From Aegilops tauschii subsp. strangulata (Eukaryota > Streptophyta > Magnoliopsida > Poales > Poaceae), in the NCBI RefSeq assembly GCF_002575655.3, contig NC_053040.3, positions 364,186,267 to 364,250,266 on the forward strand: DNA of 64,000 bases, written 5' to 3'. Within the stretch, counting starts at the first letter, position 1. Each line of letters opens with the position of its first letter. Shown here in pieces: positions 34,312 through 46,634 of the stretch. The position numbers and the translations under genes were made by a program. Below the pieces are notes generated by a model, which saw only the letters and a program-made list of their open reading frames with translations, had not been told where the DNA came from and searched no databases.

Positions 34312-34828
34312 GTCCTGCAGTCAGAGGCTTAGACCCACTATTAGACCCATTTTGCATATGGGGAAATGAGATGTCCATGAATATCAGTCAAGTCAAGAAA
34401 CTCAAAAAGATTGTTAGGATGAAGAAACTTGCGACGAATAACAGCAAGATCTTTGTTTGCACAATAAAGAAGACATCAGTCAACTATAGGATGGTACCAA
34501 CTCTTTTACCTTGTTTTCACCCCTTGCGCCATTTCAAAATTTACAATAGTGATTTATGCATAGCTTTGTTTTTCAGTACTTTTCAAAGCATTTCATCGAT
34601 GATTGCCTCTCAAACCACCTGCATGGTCAAGAGGCGAGGAAGGTATTCATTCAACACCCACGGTACAATATTGAAGTCTTGCTGAAGAGGACGAAGGTTG
34701 GGTGGGCAATTATCCATAGCCACTGGCCTAAAGTTGCAAGGACATTCAACATCACTGAAGGCTCAATATTTGCCTTCCGCTTCTGCAGTTTCCCAGATGA
34801 GGTTCATCTGTCTATTTACCGTGTATGA
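34312..34828 (+). CDS. B3-like DNA-binding domain gene, last two exons (open, copy B)
   Basis: Exon 34312-34493, intron 34494-34576 (GT...TTTTTCAG), last exon 34577-34828 ending TGA. The joined frame has no stop. It contains FVCTIKKTSVNYRM, QEARKVFIQHPRYN, HSHWPKVARTFNI, EGSIFAFRF and HLSIYRV, in the order of strands and loops of plant REM-type B3 domains. Such domains bind DNA in the nucleus. Introns are retained, so capture was at DNA level and not through mRNA. Whether the gene is expressed or is used by the transposon is unknown. Confidence 0.65.
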
Positions 34829-35222
34829 TGCTACTTTCCAAAGGTTTTTGATGCTGCATGTGAAACTTGGTGCTGTTGTGTAATGGCGTAACTGAGTGCA
34901 GAAGTTATCTGATGTAATTCGATTATGAAATCCTGGTTGCTTTTATACGGATATGAAATATCTGGCGTGTTTTATATGAAATATCAGTTTGATTAGTACA
35001 TGGATTATCAATAATAGGCTAATTACCCTGCTTATTGGGGTTTTCTATTGCAGACGGTTACTCAAACAGCATCATGGGCGATGACCTCAAACAACACGCA
35101 CGGTTTCTAGAAAGTAGGCATGTTCTATCAACTAACAATCACACACGGCTTCCGGCAGCGAACTGTTTGCGTTAGGCCACCTTGCACAAACGTTTCCACA
35201 CAAAGAACTGTGTGTGATATAT
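34829..35222. other. 3' flank of the B3-like gene and interrupted 3' repeats, copy B
   Basis: Matches 16688-17085 of copy A up to AACTGTGTGTGATATAT, where G2 is inserted in the first 44-bp repeat unit. Confidence 0.6.
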
Positions 35223-36796
35223 TGATACGTCTCCAACGTATCTATAATTTCGATTGTTCCATGCTATGTTATATTCTGTTTTGGATGTTTAATGGGCTTT
35301 ATTATACACTTTTATATTATTTTTGGGACTAACCTATTAACCGGAGGCCCAGCCCAAATTGCTGCTTTTTTGCCTATTTCAGTGTTTCGCAGAAAAAGAA
35401 TATCAAAGGGAGTCCAAACGGAATGAAACCTTCGGGAACGTGATTTTCGGAACAAACGTGATCCAGAGGACTTGGAGTCTATGTCAGGAAATCAATCAGG
35501 AGAGCACGAGGCGGGGGGGCACGCCTACCCCCCCGGGCGCGCCCTCTACCCTTGTGGGGCCCACGTTGCTCCACCGATGTACTTCTTCCTCCTATATATA
35601 CCTACGTACCCCCAAACTATCAGATATGGAGCCAAAAACCTATTTCCACCGCCGCAACCTTCTGTACCCTTGAGATCCCATCTTGGGGCCTTTTCCGGCG
35701 CTCCGCCGGAGGGGGCATTGATCACGGAGGGCTTCTACATCAACACCATAGCCTCTCCGATGATGTGTGAGTAGTTTACCTCAGACCTTCGGGTCCATAG
35801 TTATTAGCTAGATGGCTTCTTCTCTCTCTTTGGATCTCGATACAAAGTTGTCCACGATTCTCGTGGAGATCTATTCGATGCAATCTTCTTTTGCGGTGTG
35901 TTTGTTGAGACCGATGAATTGTGGGTTTATGATCAAGATTATCTATGAACAATATTTGAATCTCCTCTGAATTCTTTTATGTATGATTGGTTATCTTTGC
36001 AAGTCTCTTTGAATTATCAGTTTGGTTTGGCCTACTAGATTGATCTTTCTTGCAATGGGAGAAGTGCTTAGCTTTGGGTTCAATCTTGCGGTGTCCTTTC
36101 CCAGTGACAGCAGGGGCAGCAAGGCACGTATTGTATTGTTGCCATCGAAGATAAAAAGATGGGGTTTATATCATATTGCATGAGTTTATCCCTCTACATC
36201 ATGTCATCATACTTAAAGCATTACTCTGTTCTTATGAACTTAATACTCTAGATGCATGCTGGATAGCGGTCGATGTCTGGACTAATAGTAGTAGATGCAG
36301 GCAGGAGTCGGTCTACTTGTCACGGACGTGATGCCTATATACATGATCATACCTAGATATTCTCATAACTATGCTCAATTCTATCAATTGCTCGACAGTA
36401 ATTTGTTCACCCACCATAATACTTATGCTCTTGAGAGAAGCCACTAGTGAAACCTATGGCCCCCGGGTCTATTCTCCATCATATTAATCTTCCAACACTT
36501 AGCTATTTTTATTGCCGTTTATTTTACTTTGCATCTTTATCATAAAAATACCAAAAATATTATCTTATCATATCTATCAGATCTCACTCTCGTAAGTGAC
36601 CGTGAAGGGATTGACAACCCCTTTATTGCGTTGGTTGCGAGGTTCTTATTTGTTTGTGTAGGTGCGAGGGACTTGAGCGTGGTCTCCTACTGGATTGATA
36701 CCTTGGTTCTCAAAACTGAGGGAAATACTTACGCTACTTTACTGCATCACCCTTTCCTCTTCAAGGGAAAACCAACGCAGTGCTCAAGAGGTAGCA
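35223..36796 (+). repeat. 5' LTR of G2 (1,574 bp)
   Basis: Begins TGATACGTCTCC and ends AGAGGTAGCA. The equivalent 3' LTR, once G3 and one GGGCC are left out, is about 1,581 bp. Both are alignable throughout with scattered differences. A TATA-like TATATATACC lies near 35593. Confidence 0.88.
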
Positions 36797-36807
36797 AGAA
36801 GGATTTC

Positions 36808-36825
36808 TGGCGCCGTTGCCGGGGA
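36808..36825 (+). other. G2 primer binding site (tRNA-Asp type)
   Basis: TGGCGCCGTTGCCGGGGA is complementary to the 3' end of plant tRNA-Asp (ending GGCAACGGCGCCA). It sits 11 bp after the LTR end instead of directly beside it. Confidence 0.8.
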
Positions 36826-36995
36826 GTCTATGCAAAAGTCAACATACCAAGTACCCATCACAAACCCTTATCCCTCGCATTACATTATTTGCCATTTGCC
36901 TCTTGTTTTCCTCTCCCCCACTTCACCCTTGCCGTTTTATTCGCCCTCTCCTTTCCGTTCCTTCTTTTCTCGTGTTCCTTGAGTTTGTTGTCGTT

Positions 36996-37829
36996 ATGTC
37001 TGAAGTTGGGGAAATTATTGTCGATATGGACAATAATAATAACATGGAAAATTCTGATGCTCTTGTTGAAGAACCCCCTATCTTACATACAAAAAAATTC
37101 CGAATCGGTAGTGGTAATATTATTGGAAAAGGGGTTATTCAAGATTTCTTTACTTGTGTCGGTGCTTTGCCTTCTATGGGTAGTTCTATTCTTCGTTGAA
37201 CTAGTAGTCTTGCTGACGCTATCGCCATGCTTGTAGTTGAACTTGAAAGGCAATTTATGCACATGCACCCTTGCATACAAAGGATTTTCCTAGAATTTTC
37301 TAATATTGAGCATTCTTCTGTTAAGCGTGCCGCTACTATCTTTTTGGCTCATGAGTTCAGATTTATAATAAAAGAGGCCAAGGAAATCTTTGCGCACTAT
37401 AGGGTGGATGCTGGCCGTGCTCCCATAGAGGCTATCCTCTTTGATCAAGAGGAAATAATGCGTTTTCAATCTCTAGACTATGTTGCTTTTAATGAAAACC
37501 TTAGAAAAAGGGTTCCTACCAATGTTCTAGTTGATAGAATTTCTGAACTTAATAATGATTTTGCTATTCGAAATAATGAGCTAGGATACTCTCTCGAGTA
37601 TAGGCTTATGAAATTCTGTTAAAAGAATGCTTATAATGATGAATTGGTTGTGCAATATGAAGGGCCGAAGGAGGAACCAATACCTCCCAAGGTTGATCTT
37701 GGGGACTTCTGTCCCATTAAACTTAGCCCTTTTGATTACTTTTGCTTGCCTCAAAGAAAACTTGCTGCTCAATGTAGAGAATATGAAATGAGTTTTCGTG
37801 ATCTATCCTATTATTATGGCAATACCTAG
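36996..37829 (+). pseudogene. G2 ORF of unknown function (two in-frame stops)
   Basis: One frame of 278 codons, interrupted only by TGA at 37197-37199 and TAA at 37620-37622. The N-terminus is acidic (MSEVGEIIVDMDNNNN). The middle is predicted helical (LVVELERQFMHMH, FRFIIKEAKEIFAHYRV, LVDRISELNNDFAI). There is no zinc knuckle, no Asp-Thr-Gly protease and no RT motif, so it is neither a standard Gag nor Pol. I do not recognise it. Only two stops and no frameshift in over 270 codons suggest a real, once-conserved gene. Confidence 0.6.
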
Positions 37830-40332
37830 ATCTATCCTTGCTTTTATGCCTAGCTAGGGGCGTTAAACGATAGCGCTTGTTGGGTGGTAACCCGATTTAT
37901 TTATTTTTATTTTTTTGCTTTTTGCTTCTGTTTAGGAATAAATATTTGATCTAGCCTCTGGTTAGATTTGTTTTTATGTTTCAATTAGTGTTTGTGCCAA
38001 GTTAAACATATAGGATCTTCTTGGATGATAGTTATTTGATCTTGCTGAAAATTCCAGAAACTTTCTCTTCACGAAAACAATTGTTAAAAATTACCAGAAC
38101 ATGATATAATATTTATTACAATTGCAGCAGATCAATAAACAAATTATTTAGGTCGTCCTATTTTGGCTGAATTTTTAGAGTTCCAGAAGTTTGCATTAGT
38201 TACAGATTACTACAGACTGTTCTGTTTTTTACAGATTCTGTTTTTCGTGTGTTGTTTGCTTATTGTGATGAAACTATGGCTAGTAAAATAGTTTATAAAC
38301 CATAGAGAAGTTGGAATACAGTAGGTTTAACACCAATATAAATAAAGAATGAGTTAATTACAGTACCTTGAAGTGGTGTTTTGTTTTCTTTCGCTAACGG
38401 AGCTCACGAGATTTTCTGCTAAGTTTTGTGTTGTGAAGTTTTCAAGTTTTGGGTAAAAGATTTGATGGATTATGGAACAAGGAGCGGCAAGATCCTAAGC
38501 TTGGGGATGCCCATGGCACCCCAAGATAATCTAAGGACACCAAAAATCCAAAGCTTGGGGATGCCCCAGAAGGCATCCCCTGTTTCGTCTACTTCCATCG
38601 GTAACTTTACTTGGAGCTATATTTTTATTCACCACATCATATGTGTTTTGCTTGGAGCGTCTTGTATGATTTGAGTCTTTGCCTTTTAGTTTACCACAAT
38701 CATCCTTGCTGTACACACCTTTTGAGAGAGACACACATGATTCGGAATTTATTAGAATACTCTATGTGCTTCACTTATATCTTTTGAGCTATATAGTTTT
38801 TGCTCTAGTGCTTCACTTATATTTTTTAGAGCACGGTGGTGGATTTGTTTTATAGAAACAATTGTTCTCTCATGCTTCACTTATATTATTTTGAGAGTCC
38901 TACAAAACAGCATGGTAATTTGCTTAAATTGAGAAATTAGTCCTAAAGTAGTAGGCATCCAAGATTAGTAAAAATTATCTTATTAGTGTGTTGAATACTA
39001 TGAGAAGTTTGATGCTTGATAATTGTATTGAGATATGAATATGGTGATATTAGAGTCATGCTAGTTGAGTAGTTGTGGATTTGAGGAATACTTCTGTTAA
39101 AGTTTGTGATTCCGGTAGCATGCACGTATGGTGAACCGTTCTGTGATGAAGTCGGAGCATGATTTATTTATTGATTGTCTTCCTTATGAGTGGCGGTCGG
39201 GGACGAGCGATGGTCTTTTCCTACCAATCTATCCCCCTAGGACCATGCGTGTAATACTTTGCTTTGATAACTTGTAGATTTTTGCAATAAATATATGAGT
39301 TCTTTATGACTAATGTTGAGTCCATGGATTATACGCACTCTCTTCCTTCCACCATTGCTAGCCTCTCTAATACCGCACACTTTTCGCCGGTATCATACAC
39401 CCACCATATACCTTCCTCAAAACAGCCACCATACCTACCTATTATGGCATTTCCATAGCCATTCCGAGATATATTGCATGCAACTTACCACCGTTCCATT
39501 TACTATGACACGCTCCATCATTGTCATATTGCTTCGCATGATCATGTAGTTGACATCGTATTTGTGGCAAAGCCACCGTTCATAATTCTTTCATACATGT
39601 CACTGTTGATTCATTGCATATCCCGGTACACCGCCGGAGTCATTCACATAGAGTCATATTTTGTTCTAAGTATTGGGTTGTAATTGTTGAGTTGTAAGTA
39701 AATAAAAGTGTGATGATCATCATTTTTAGAGCATTGTCCCAAGTGAGGAAAGGATGATGGAGACTATGATTCCCCCACAAGTCGGGATGAGACTCCGGAC
39801 GAAAAAAAGAGGCCATAAAAAAAGATAAAAGGCCCAAATAAAAAAATGAGAGAAACAGAGAGAAGGGACAATGTTACTATCCTTTTACCACACTTGTGCT
39901 TCAAAGTAGCACCATGATCTTCATGATAGAGAGTCTCTTATGTTGTCACTTTCATATACTAGTGGGAAATTTTCATTATAGAACTTGGCTTGTATATTCC
40001 AATGATGGGCTTCCTCAAAATGCCCTAGGTCTTCGTGATTTAAATACTTTGTGTGGTGAAGATAGAGCATAGCCAGACTATATGATTTTGTAGGGATAAC
40101 TTTCTTTGGCCATGCTATTTTGAGAAGACGTAATTGCTTAGTTAGTATGCTTGAAGTATTATTATTTTTATGTCAATATTAAACTTTTGTCTTGAGTCTT
40201 TCGGATTTGAATATTCATACCACAATTAAGAGAATTACATTGCAAATTATGCTAAGTAGCATTCCACATCAAAAATTATGTTTTTATCAATTACCTACTC
40301 GAGGACGAGCATGAATTAAGCTTGGGGATGCT
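37830..40332 (+). other. G2 3' non-coding region with polypurine tracts
   Basis: No credible ORF in 2.5 kb of AT-rich DNA. It holds AAGCTTGGGGATGC at 38497-38510 and 38551-38564 and the terminal tract AAGCTTGGGGATGCT at 40318-40332. The second copy lies in a hairpin, GGGGATGCC (38557-38565) pairing with GGCATCCCC (38572-38580). Confidence 0.65.
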
Positions 40333-40808
40333 TGATACGTCTCCAACGTATCTATAATTTTTTATTGTTCCATGCTATATTATATTCTGTTTTGGATGTT
40401 TAATGGGCTTTATTATACACTTTTATATTATTTTCGGGACTAACCTATTAACTGGAGGCCCAGCCCAAATTGCTGTTTTTTGCCTATTTCAGTGTTTTGC
40501 AGAAAAAGAATATCAAACAGAGTCCAAACGGAATGAAACCTTCGGGAACGTGATTTTCGGAACAAACGTGATCCAGAGGACTTGGAGTCTACGTCAAGAA
40601 ATCAACCAGGAGAGCACGAGGCAGGGGGGCGAGCCTACCGTCCCCCCCCCCCGGGCGCACTCTCCACCCTTGTGGGGCCCACGTTGCTCCGCCGACGTAA
40701 TTCTTCCTCCTATATATACCTACGTACCCCCAAACTATCAGATACGGAGCCAAAAACCTATTTCCACCGCCGCAACCTTCTGTACCCGTGAGATCCCATC
40801 TTGGGGCC
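40333..40808 (+). repeat. 3' LTR of G2, left part
   Basis: Starts TGATACGTCTCC after the polypurine tract and is cut after TTGGGGCC by G3. The right part is 53851-54960. GGGCC (40804-40808) is duplicated at 53851-53855. Confidence 0.9.
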
Positions 40809-43433
40809 TGTACCATCCCAAAATTTTCAATTTGGAATGTTATACATTAGATCATCATTGCATATCATATTTTATTGCATTTTGGCTTGATCCTAGAAAT
40901 TCTACGCAACTCAAGGACCCACGGAGAGAGTTGGGAATTCCGTTATTTTCATATTTGAGTTTTTCTCAAATTTTGAAAAGAGGATCGTTTGATTTTAATT
41001 ATTTCCTCTTTGAATATTTCTTTTATAAAAATAAAAAGAGAGAAGATAAAATGACTTCCTCAAAATAAAGAAATATTGGAGATTTAATATTAAAATCAAA
41101 TAAGATTTTTATTCGCAGTTTTATCGCTATTTTATTTGAATTAGGAAAATATGCGTTTTTCAAAATTGCATTAGAGTCCCAAATAAATGTTCACCTTGTC
41201 CAGTAGATTTTTAGAGGAGGGGGAAAATTTATTTCAGGATCTTCGGAGTCCGTTTAGTATTTCTTTTATTCATTTTTCTGCGCGAAATAATTTAAAAGAA
41301 AAAAGAAAAAGAAACCGACCTTGGGCCGTATCCGCCCGGGACTCCGCCGGGGGGGGGGGGGCTTTATAAGCCGCGAGGTCCAGCCGCCGCCGCAGCCCAC
41401 CCGCAAACCCTGGCCCCGCCGCGATCAGCCGCCGCCGGCGCGCGCCGTCGCCCATGCCGCCTGTCCCGACCCCGCCGGAGGAGCCGCCCGCCGCCGCCGC
41501 CGTTCCGCCCGACCCCGCCGGAGGTAGCCGCCGCCGCCTCGGTTTTCGCGAGAAAACCGATCGTTTTTTTAAACCCTAGATCCGTTTTTTTAGTTTTGGT
41601 TCGTTTTTTTCGGTTTAGTTATTTAGCGGATGTTCGTCCGTACGTTCGTTTTAATGAACGGTTTTCGCTCGTTAGCCGCAGATAATGAACGTTTGTTCGT
41701 TAGTCTGTTCGTCGGTTTTTCTTTTTCTTGGATTTTTTCGTGATTATTTTAGATCGTGATTTCTGATCCGATTTTCGTTTTAGTTTAACTTTTCGCTCGT
41801 TTATCGGAATCAGGCGATTCAAGCGCCTAGAGTTTCGTCTCGAAACCCTCTTTCTGTTTAACCTAATTAAACAAGTTTTTGCCACTATAAAAATTGACTT
41901 TGGTCCAGATTAGCAAACGAAGCTTGTTTTTTTCGCAGTTTGAGTTTCGTTGTTTCGTTTGGTTTGATTCTTTTTGCAAACCGGAGTTCTTAAGTTGAAC
42001 TTTCTTGTTAGATCTCTTATTTGAGTTTTACCCGTGCGTTGTTGCTTGATTGCTTATTGTATGTTTGTTTGTTTGCGATAGAGTACCCGGAGTGCGAAGC
42101 GTGCTACTACGAGTCTCTAGGTTTCACGGATCATCAGCAAGGCAAGTAACACTTTGATCATACCTCTTTACTACCCAGTTTTATTGCATTAGATCAATCC
42201 TCACAATTGCATGGTTAGGGTCTAATTTAATTTGTGGGCTTGGGAAGTAGATGAGGTAGTACCTATTCACCTGTTTAACCTATGGGAGTTACTTCTACGT
42301 TGCTTATATTGCTATGCTATGCTCGTAGACGTGGTTTGGGTTTGAGAGTATTCATGACAGATGTGAGTATTGTTAATTATTGGTTAACTTAAGGTGGCAA
42401 CTTTAATACACATCTGGGTGGATTGAGGCACCTGGGGAACCCAGTGATTGCCTGTATTTTTTTGGAAATCCCGGGGTACCGTGTGATTCTCCTATGGACT
42501 GCCACCCAGGCTCAAAGGGATCATGAGATTATTCATGCTAGAAACTTCCGTGTGCAGCCACAAGCCATTATAGGCTCTGGCATAGTTGAGTATGTTGTGT
42601 GACCTCTTTCAGTGGTAGGCTAGCAGATGTAGGGGATGTAGGTGGTACTGTCTACCCAGAGTAAAGAGTTAACGCTTCTGAAAGACTGTGTCTCGGTCAT
42701 CCGTTTCTCAAACACCATGTAGTGCGAGAAATCCAACGGAGGAGATCGAGTCTTGTGGGGAAAGGTGCGCAAACCTCTGCAGAGTGTACAAACTAATCAT
42801 GGTTAGCCGTGTCCCCGGTTATGGACGTTTTGAGTATCTAGTTCTTGGATTATCATGTGGATCTCATCACTCTTAATTATAAATTTTGATTGGGTTATTA
42901 ATTACTTTTAATTAGGATTGAGATGGGGTTTACCATTCTCAATGTTTAACAACCAACATGATAGTTAAATAAAATTTATTCCTTTGTTGTAGGGAAAAAT
43001 TGGCTTTTCGCGAAACATATTAACCATACAGCCTCCACCAACCATATATGCATGTAGTGATAGCTTTATTCTGTTCATTACTCTTTTGTGTTGCCTTGCC
43101 AGCATATTCCATGTGCTGACCCATTTCGGGCTGCAACGTATCATGTTGCAGACTTTCCAGACGACGAGTAAGGTGCCTTAGGTCGTGGTCTTTCACTCAG
43201 TGATGCCGTTGGAGTTGATGGACTCACTTTATTTCCAAGCCTTCCACTGTTTTCTATTTAGATGTCCTTAAGCCATATTATTTGTAACAAGTTCTCTTTT
43301 GAGACATTCGATGTAATAAGAGTGTGATTGCTACTCTATTATAAATCCTTCAAGTACTGTGCGTGTCAGCATTACCGATCCAGGGATGACACTGATGCAC
43401 AGAGATCAGACTGTTTGTGGTCTGGTCGCTACA
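40809..43433 (+). repeat. LTR1 of G3 (2,625 bp)
   Basis: Starts TGTACCATCCC (TGTAACATCCC in LTR2) and ends GGTCGCTACA. A TTTATAA box at about 41363-41369, just after a run of 13 G, is probably the LTR promoter; the Cys/Arg-free GC-rich region after it (41380-41560) would be the start of the transcript leader. Confidence 0.88.
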
Positions 43434-43436
43434 AGA

Positions 43437-43448
43437 TGGTATCAGAGC
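43437..43448 (+). other. G3 unit 1 primer binding site (tRNA-iMet type)
   Basis: TGGTATCAGAGC is complementary to the 3' end of initiator tRNA-Met, three bases after LTR1. The same site follows LTR2 (51072-51083). Confidence 0.88.
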
Positions 43449-43541
43449 ACACGCTGATTGTAGGACACGACCACTAAGCTAAAGCCCTAGATCACTACTC
43501 TCTTCTCATTTGTAACTTCTCCCCATTTTCTACTCTTTAGG

Positions 43542-44280
43542 ATGGCGGATGCAAGGATCAAGTTCACGCAACCGGATGAAGACACCCCTTTTGGACGTCA
43601 CTTGAAGGAAGTCACTAGATACCTGAACATTGGAATACCAAGCTTCACAGGGACTTACAACGCCACTTTATCAAAAGAGGAGCAATGGATGATTCAAGTT
43701 CAAGTTCCAGAAAGGACGTTTACGCCAGTCACTGAGCCCATAGAGTTTTTCCTTTGATGCACCAACTTGGAGTCTAGGAAAGAGTATGGCAGCCCACATT
43801 ACCATGGGACGCATTGGAGAAGTTTACCACAATGATCTCAAGGATACTATCTACCAGATTTGTAGGCGCCGATATGAGCAATGGGAGATGATCAGCACCA
43901 GGAAGGATAGATCGATTGCAGCTTTCATCCAGGAGTTAAACCAACACATTCGACGCCAGGAGAACCAGATGTGCGCAGGCATGACAAATTTGAAGAAGGC
44001 AATGACAAGGATCACGGAACTGGAGGAAGAACTCAAGGCTACTCGTGAGGATTATATGGAGGAAATCGTCGTACTAGTGGAGAAGAATGACAACCTGACA
44101 AGGAAGCTGAGAGTATTCATGGGAGACCCCGCGCCTGGAGGAGAAGACGACAGTTCCACTTGCCCGGAGAACTACATCATCATCGACGGCACTGACTCAG
44201 ATCCCGACGATAGCGATGATGACTATGTTGATGAAGCAGGAGCAGATATCATGGAGTCTTCGACCGATCAATTTTTCTAG
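43542..44280 (+). pseudogene. G3 unit 1 pre-gag ORF with a CTT TGA frame junction
   Basis: The first frame (43542-43757) ends in TTC CTT TGA. Moving +1 at CTT opens the second frame without a stop from 43753 to 44280. The N-terminal part is a small compact region (DTPFGRHLKEVTRYLNIG); the second part has a coiled-coil stretch (LKKAMTRITELEEELKATRE) and an acidic end (DSDPDDSDDDYVDEAG). It is not Gag; Gag begins separately at 44483. Unit 2 has the same arrangement and the same junction. A true frameshift mutation in the ancestor is the simple explanation; programmed shifting is an alternative. Confidence 0.6.
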
Positions 44281-44482
44281 TTGACCACCATATCCTTAGT
44301 AGAATTCCGCCATGCATATAGTATAGTCTGAGCACTTTTGTAATGATAGTTTTTAGACTGATTGTATGCCCTTGCTTGATTGATTGAATGATATGTTTGT
44401 GTTTGTCTCATGTGCGTATGGGTAGTGTTTTCCCCCTATACCTCATTCTACTCTGTTTTCTCACCTTTTCTAAACCCAGCAG

Positions 44483-45485
44483 ATGCCTCCGAGACGCGAC
44501 AATGGCTTTGCTTTCCCACCGGAGCTCACTCAGTTGATCCAGCAGCACAATGCATTGATGCAGATACTAGTCCAGAATCAGAACCAGGGGAACAACAACA
44601 ACAACCCACCCCCACCACCACCAGTTGATCACTTAGCCCGTTTTCTTAGGCTGAATCCGCCGGTGTTCTCCAATAGCACCGAGCCGATTGTTGCAGATGA
44701 TTGGCTCCGCAAGATTGAAAGGGAGTTGACTACTGCAGGATGCACAGATGCGGAGAGAGTGCGTTTTGCCGCACATCAGCTTGATGGACCCGCATCATCA
44801 TGGTGGGAGAATTTCATAGTCACTTACCCCATCGACACTGTGACATGGGATCAGTTTCAGCAGGCTTTTTGCACTGCCCATGTATCAACAGGAGCTATGG
44901 CCATGAAGAAGCGCGAGTTTCGCAACTTACGCCAAGGAGGACGCACCGTTGGCCAGTATGTGGATGACTTTAGTAAGCTAGCACGTTATGCCCCAGATGA
45001 CATAGCTACAGATGCAGCTAAGCAGGAGAAGTTTCTGGAAGAACTGAATGATGAGCTGAGCATGCAGTTGATGGTGGCCAATTTCAATAACTACCAGGAG
45101 TTGGTAGACAGAGCTCTCATGATTGAAGGGAAGCAACAGCAGATTGACAACCGCAAGAGGAAGTATGGACAAGGGAAGTATAATTCTGGAGCTCATCAGA
45201 GGCCCCGTTTCACCCCGAACTCGGGAGGACTTGTCCATAACCATGGAAGTCACAATCACACTGGAGGGAGTTCACATAAACATAGTGGTGCCAAGAACAG
45301 AAATGGTAATGGAGGAAGCAAATGACAGAACCGTTCTAACCCGGCAACACCCGCCAAGAAAGATCTAAGCCACGTTACTTGCTAAAAGTGCCAGAAGACT
45401 AGACATTACGCCAATGAATGTCCTGAGGCTAAGAATGGAAATGGCAATGGAAGCTCTAGGAAGAAGCCCAACCCTCTCACCAGGG
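44483..45485 (+). pseudogene. G3 unit 1 gag
   Basis: The open frame 44483-45325 encodes a retrotransposon Gag: a Gln/Asn/Pro-rich N-terminus, then the core with DDWLRKIERELTTAGCTDAE, ASSWWENFI and MKKREFRNLRQGGRTVGQYV. It ends at a TGA (45323-45325) that unit 2 lacks. The zinc knuckle follows in frame but has a stop in place of its Tyr codon (TAA; unit 2 reads CYKCQKTGHYANEC). Gag forms the retroelement particle and packages RNA. Confidence 0.88.
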
Positions 45486-45490
45486 GACAA

Positions 45491-46634
45491 GTGAACCACG
45501 TTAGCGTGGAGGAGGTTGAAGCCCAACCCAATGCAGTAATAGGTAAGTTTTTGGTTAAGTCATTTACTGCAGTCGTACTTTTTGATACTGGTGTATCGCA
45601 TTCATACATATCAAGGGGATTTGTGGATAAGTTTAAACTGCCAACCCAAGCCCTTAGGTCACCCATGTTAGTAACCTCGCCAGGAGCAGAGTATATGGCT
45701 AGCCTATGGTGTGATCGGTTACCATTAAGGATTGCTAACTACCTGTTTCCCTCAGACCTAATAGTATTGGAGTCACAAGGACTGGATGTGATATTAGGCA
45801 TGGATTGGTTATCGAAGTATGGAGGGAACACTGACTGCGCCAGTAAGTCGATTTTGATCACCACCCCAGAAGGAAGAAGGATCAAGTATGTATCCCAGCA
45901 TATGCCGAATAGGACTCAAGTGAATTCCTTATCAGGAGTTGTACAGGAGGAAGTACCAGTGGTGAAGGATTTTCCGGATGTATTTCCCAAAGAGTTGCTA
46001 GGCATGCCACATGGAGTTTTTGATTGAGCTTTTGCCAGGCATAGGGCCAATATCAAAGAGACCGTACAGAATGCCCGCAAAGGATTTGGAAGAAATTAAA
46101 AAGAAGATTAAGGAGTTACTAGATAAAGGTTATATTCGCCCAAGTTCGTCTCCTTGGGGATCCCTAGTACTTCTAGTGGAGAAGAAGGATGGATCGTTAA
46201 GGATGGTTGTTGATTATCGAGGATTGAATGAGGTGACGATCAAGAACAAGTACCCACTGCTGATGATCAATGATTTGTTTGACCAGCTGCAAGGAGCTAA
46301 GGTGTTTTCCAAGATCGATCTGCGATCAGGGTACCACCAGCTGAAGATTCGAGAGCAGGATATATGTAAGACAGCTTTTACCACGGGGTACGGGCTATAT
46401 GAGTATACCGTTATGTCGTTTGGCCCGACTAACGCACCTGCCTATTTTATGAACATGATGAACAAGGTGTTTATGGAGTTTTTGGATAAGTTCGTTGTGG
46501 TGTTCATTGATGATATTCTGGTCTACTCGAAGAATGAAGAAGAACATAAAGACCATTCGCGTTTGGTACTTGGGAAGCTCAGGGAACATCAGCTATACGC
46601 CAAGTTCAGCAAGTGTGAGTTTTGGTTGAAGTAA
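45491..46634 (+). pseudogene. G3 unit 1 protease and reverse transcriptase
   Basis: The aspartic protease has VLFDTGVSHSYIS. After a short deletion near 46010 (unit 2 keeps about 14 bases there) the frame changes and RT starts: [33 protein letters not shown] and the catalytic [11 protein letters not shown] (F in place of Y in the YxDD box, normal for many Gypsy elements). A stop (TAA) lies at 46632-46634. Confidence 0.9.

Noticed and set aside
36529..37236. 235-codon ORF across the G2 5' LTR end and primer site
   Set aside because: It crosses the LTR/primer-site boundary and is in a different frame from the conserved 36996-37829 frame.
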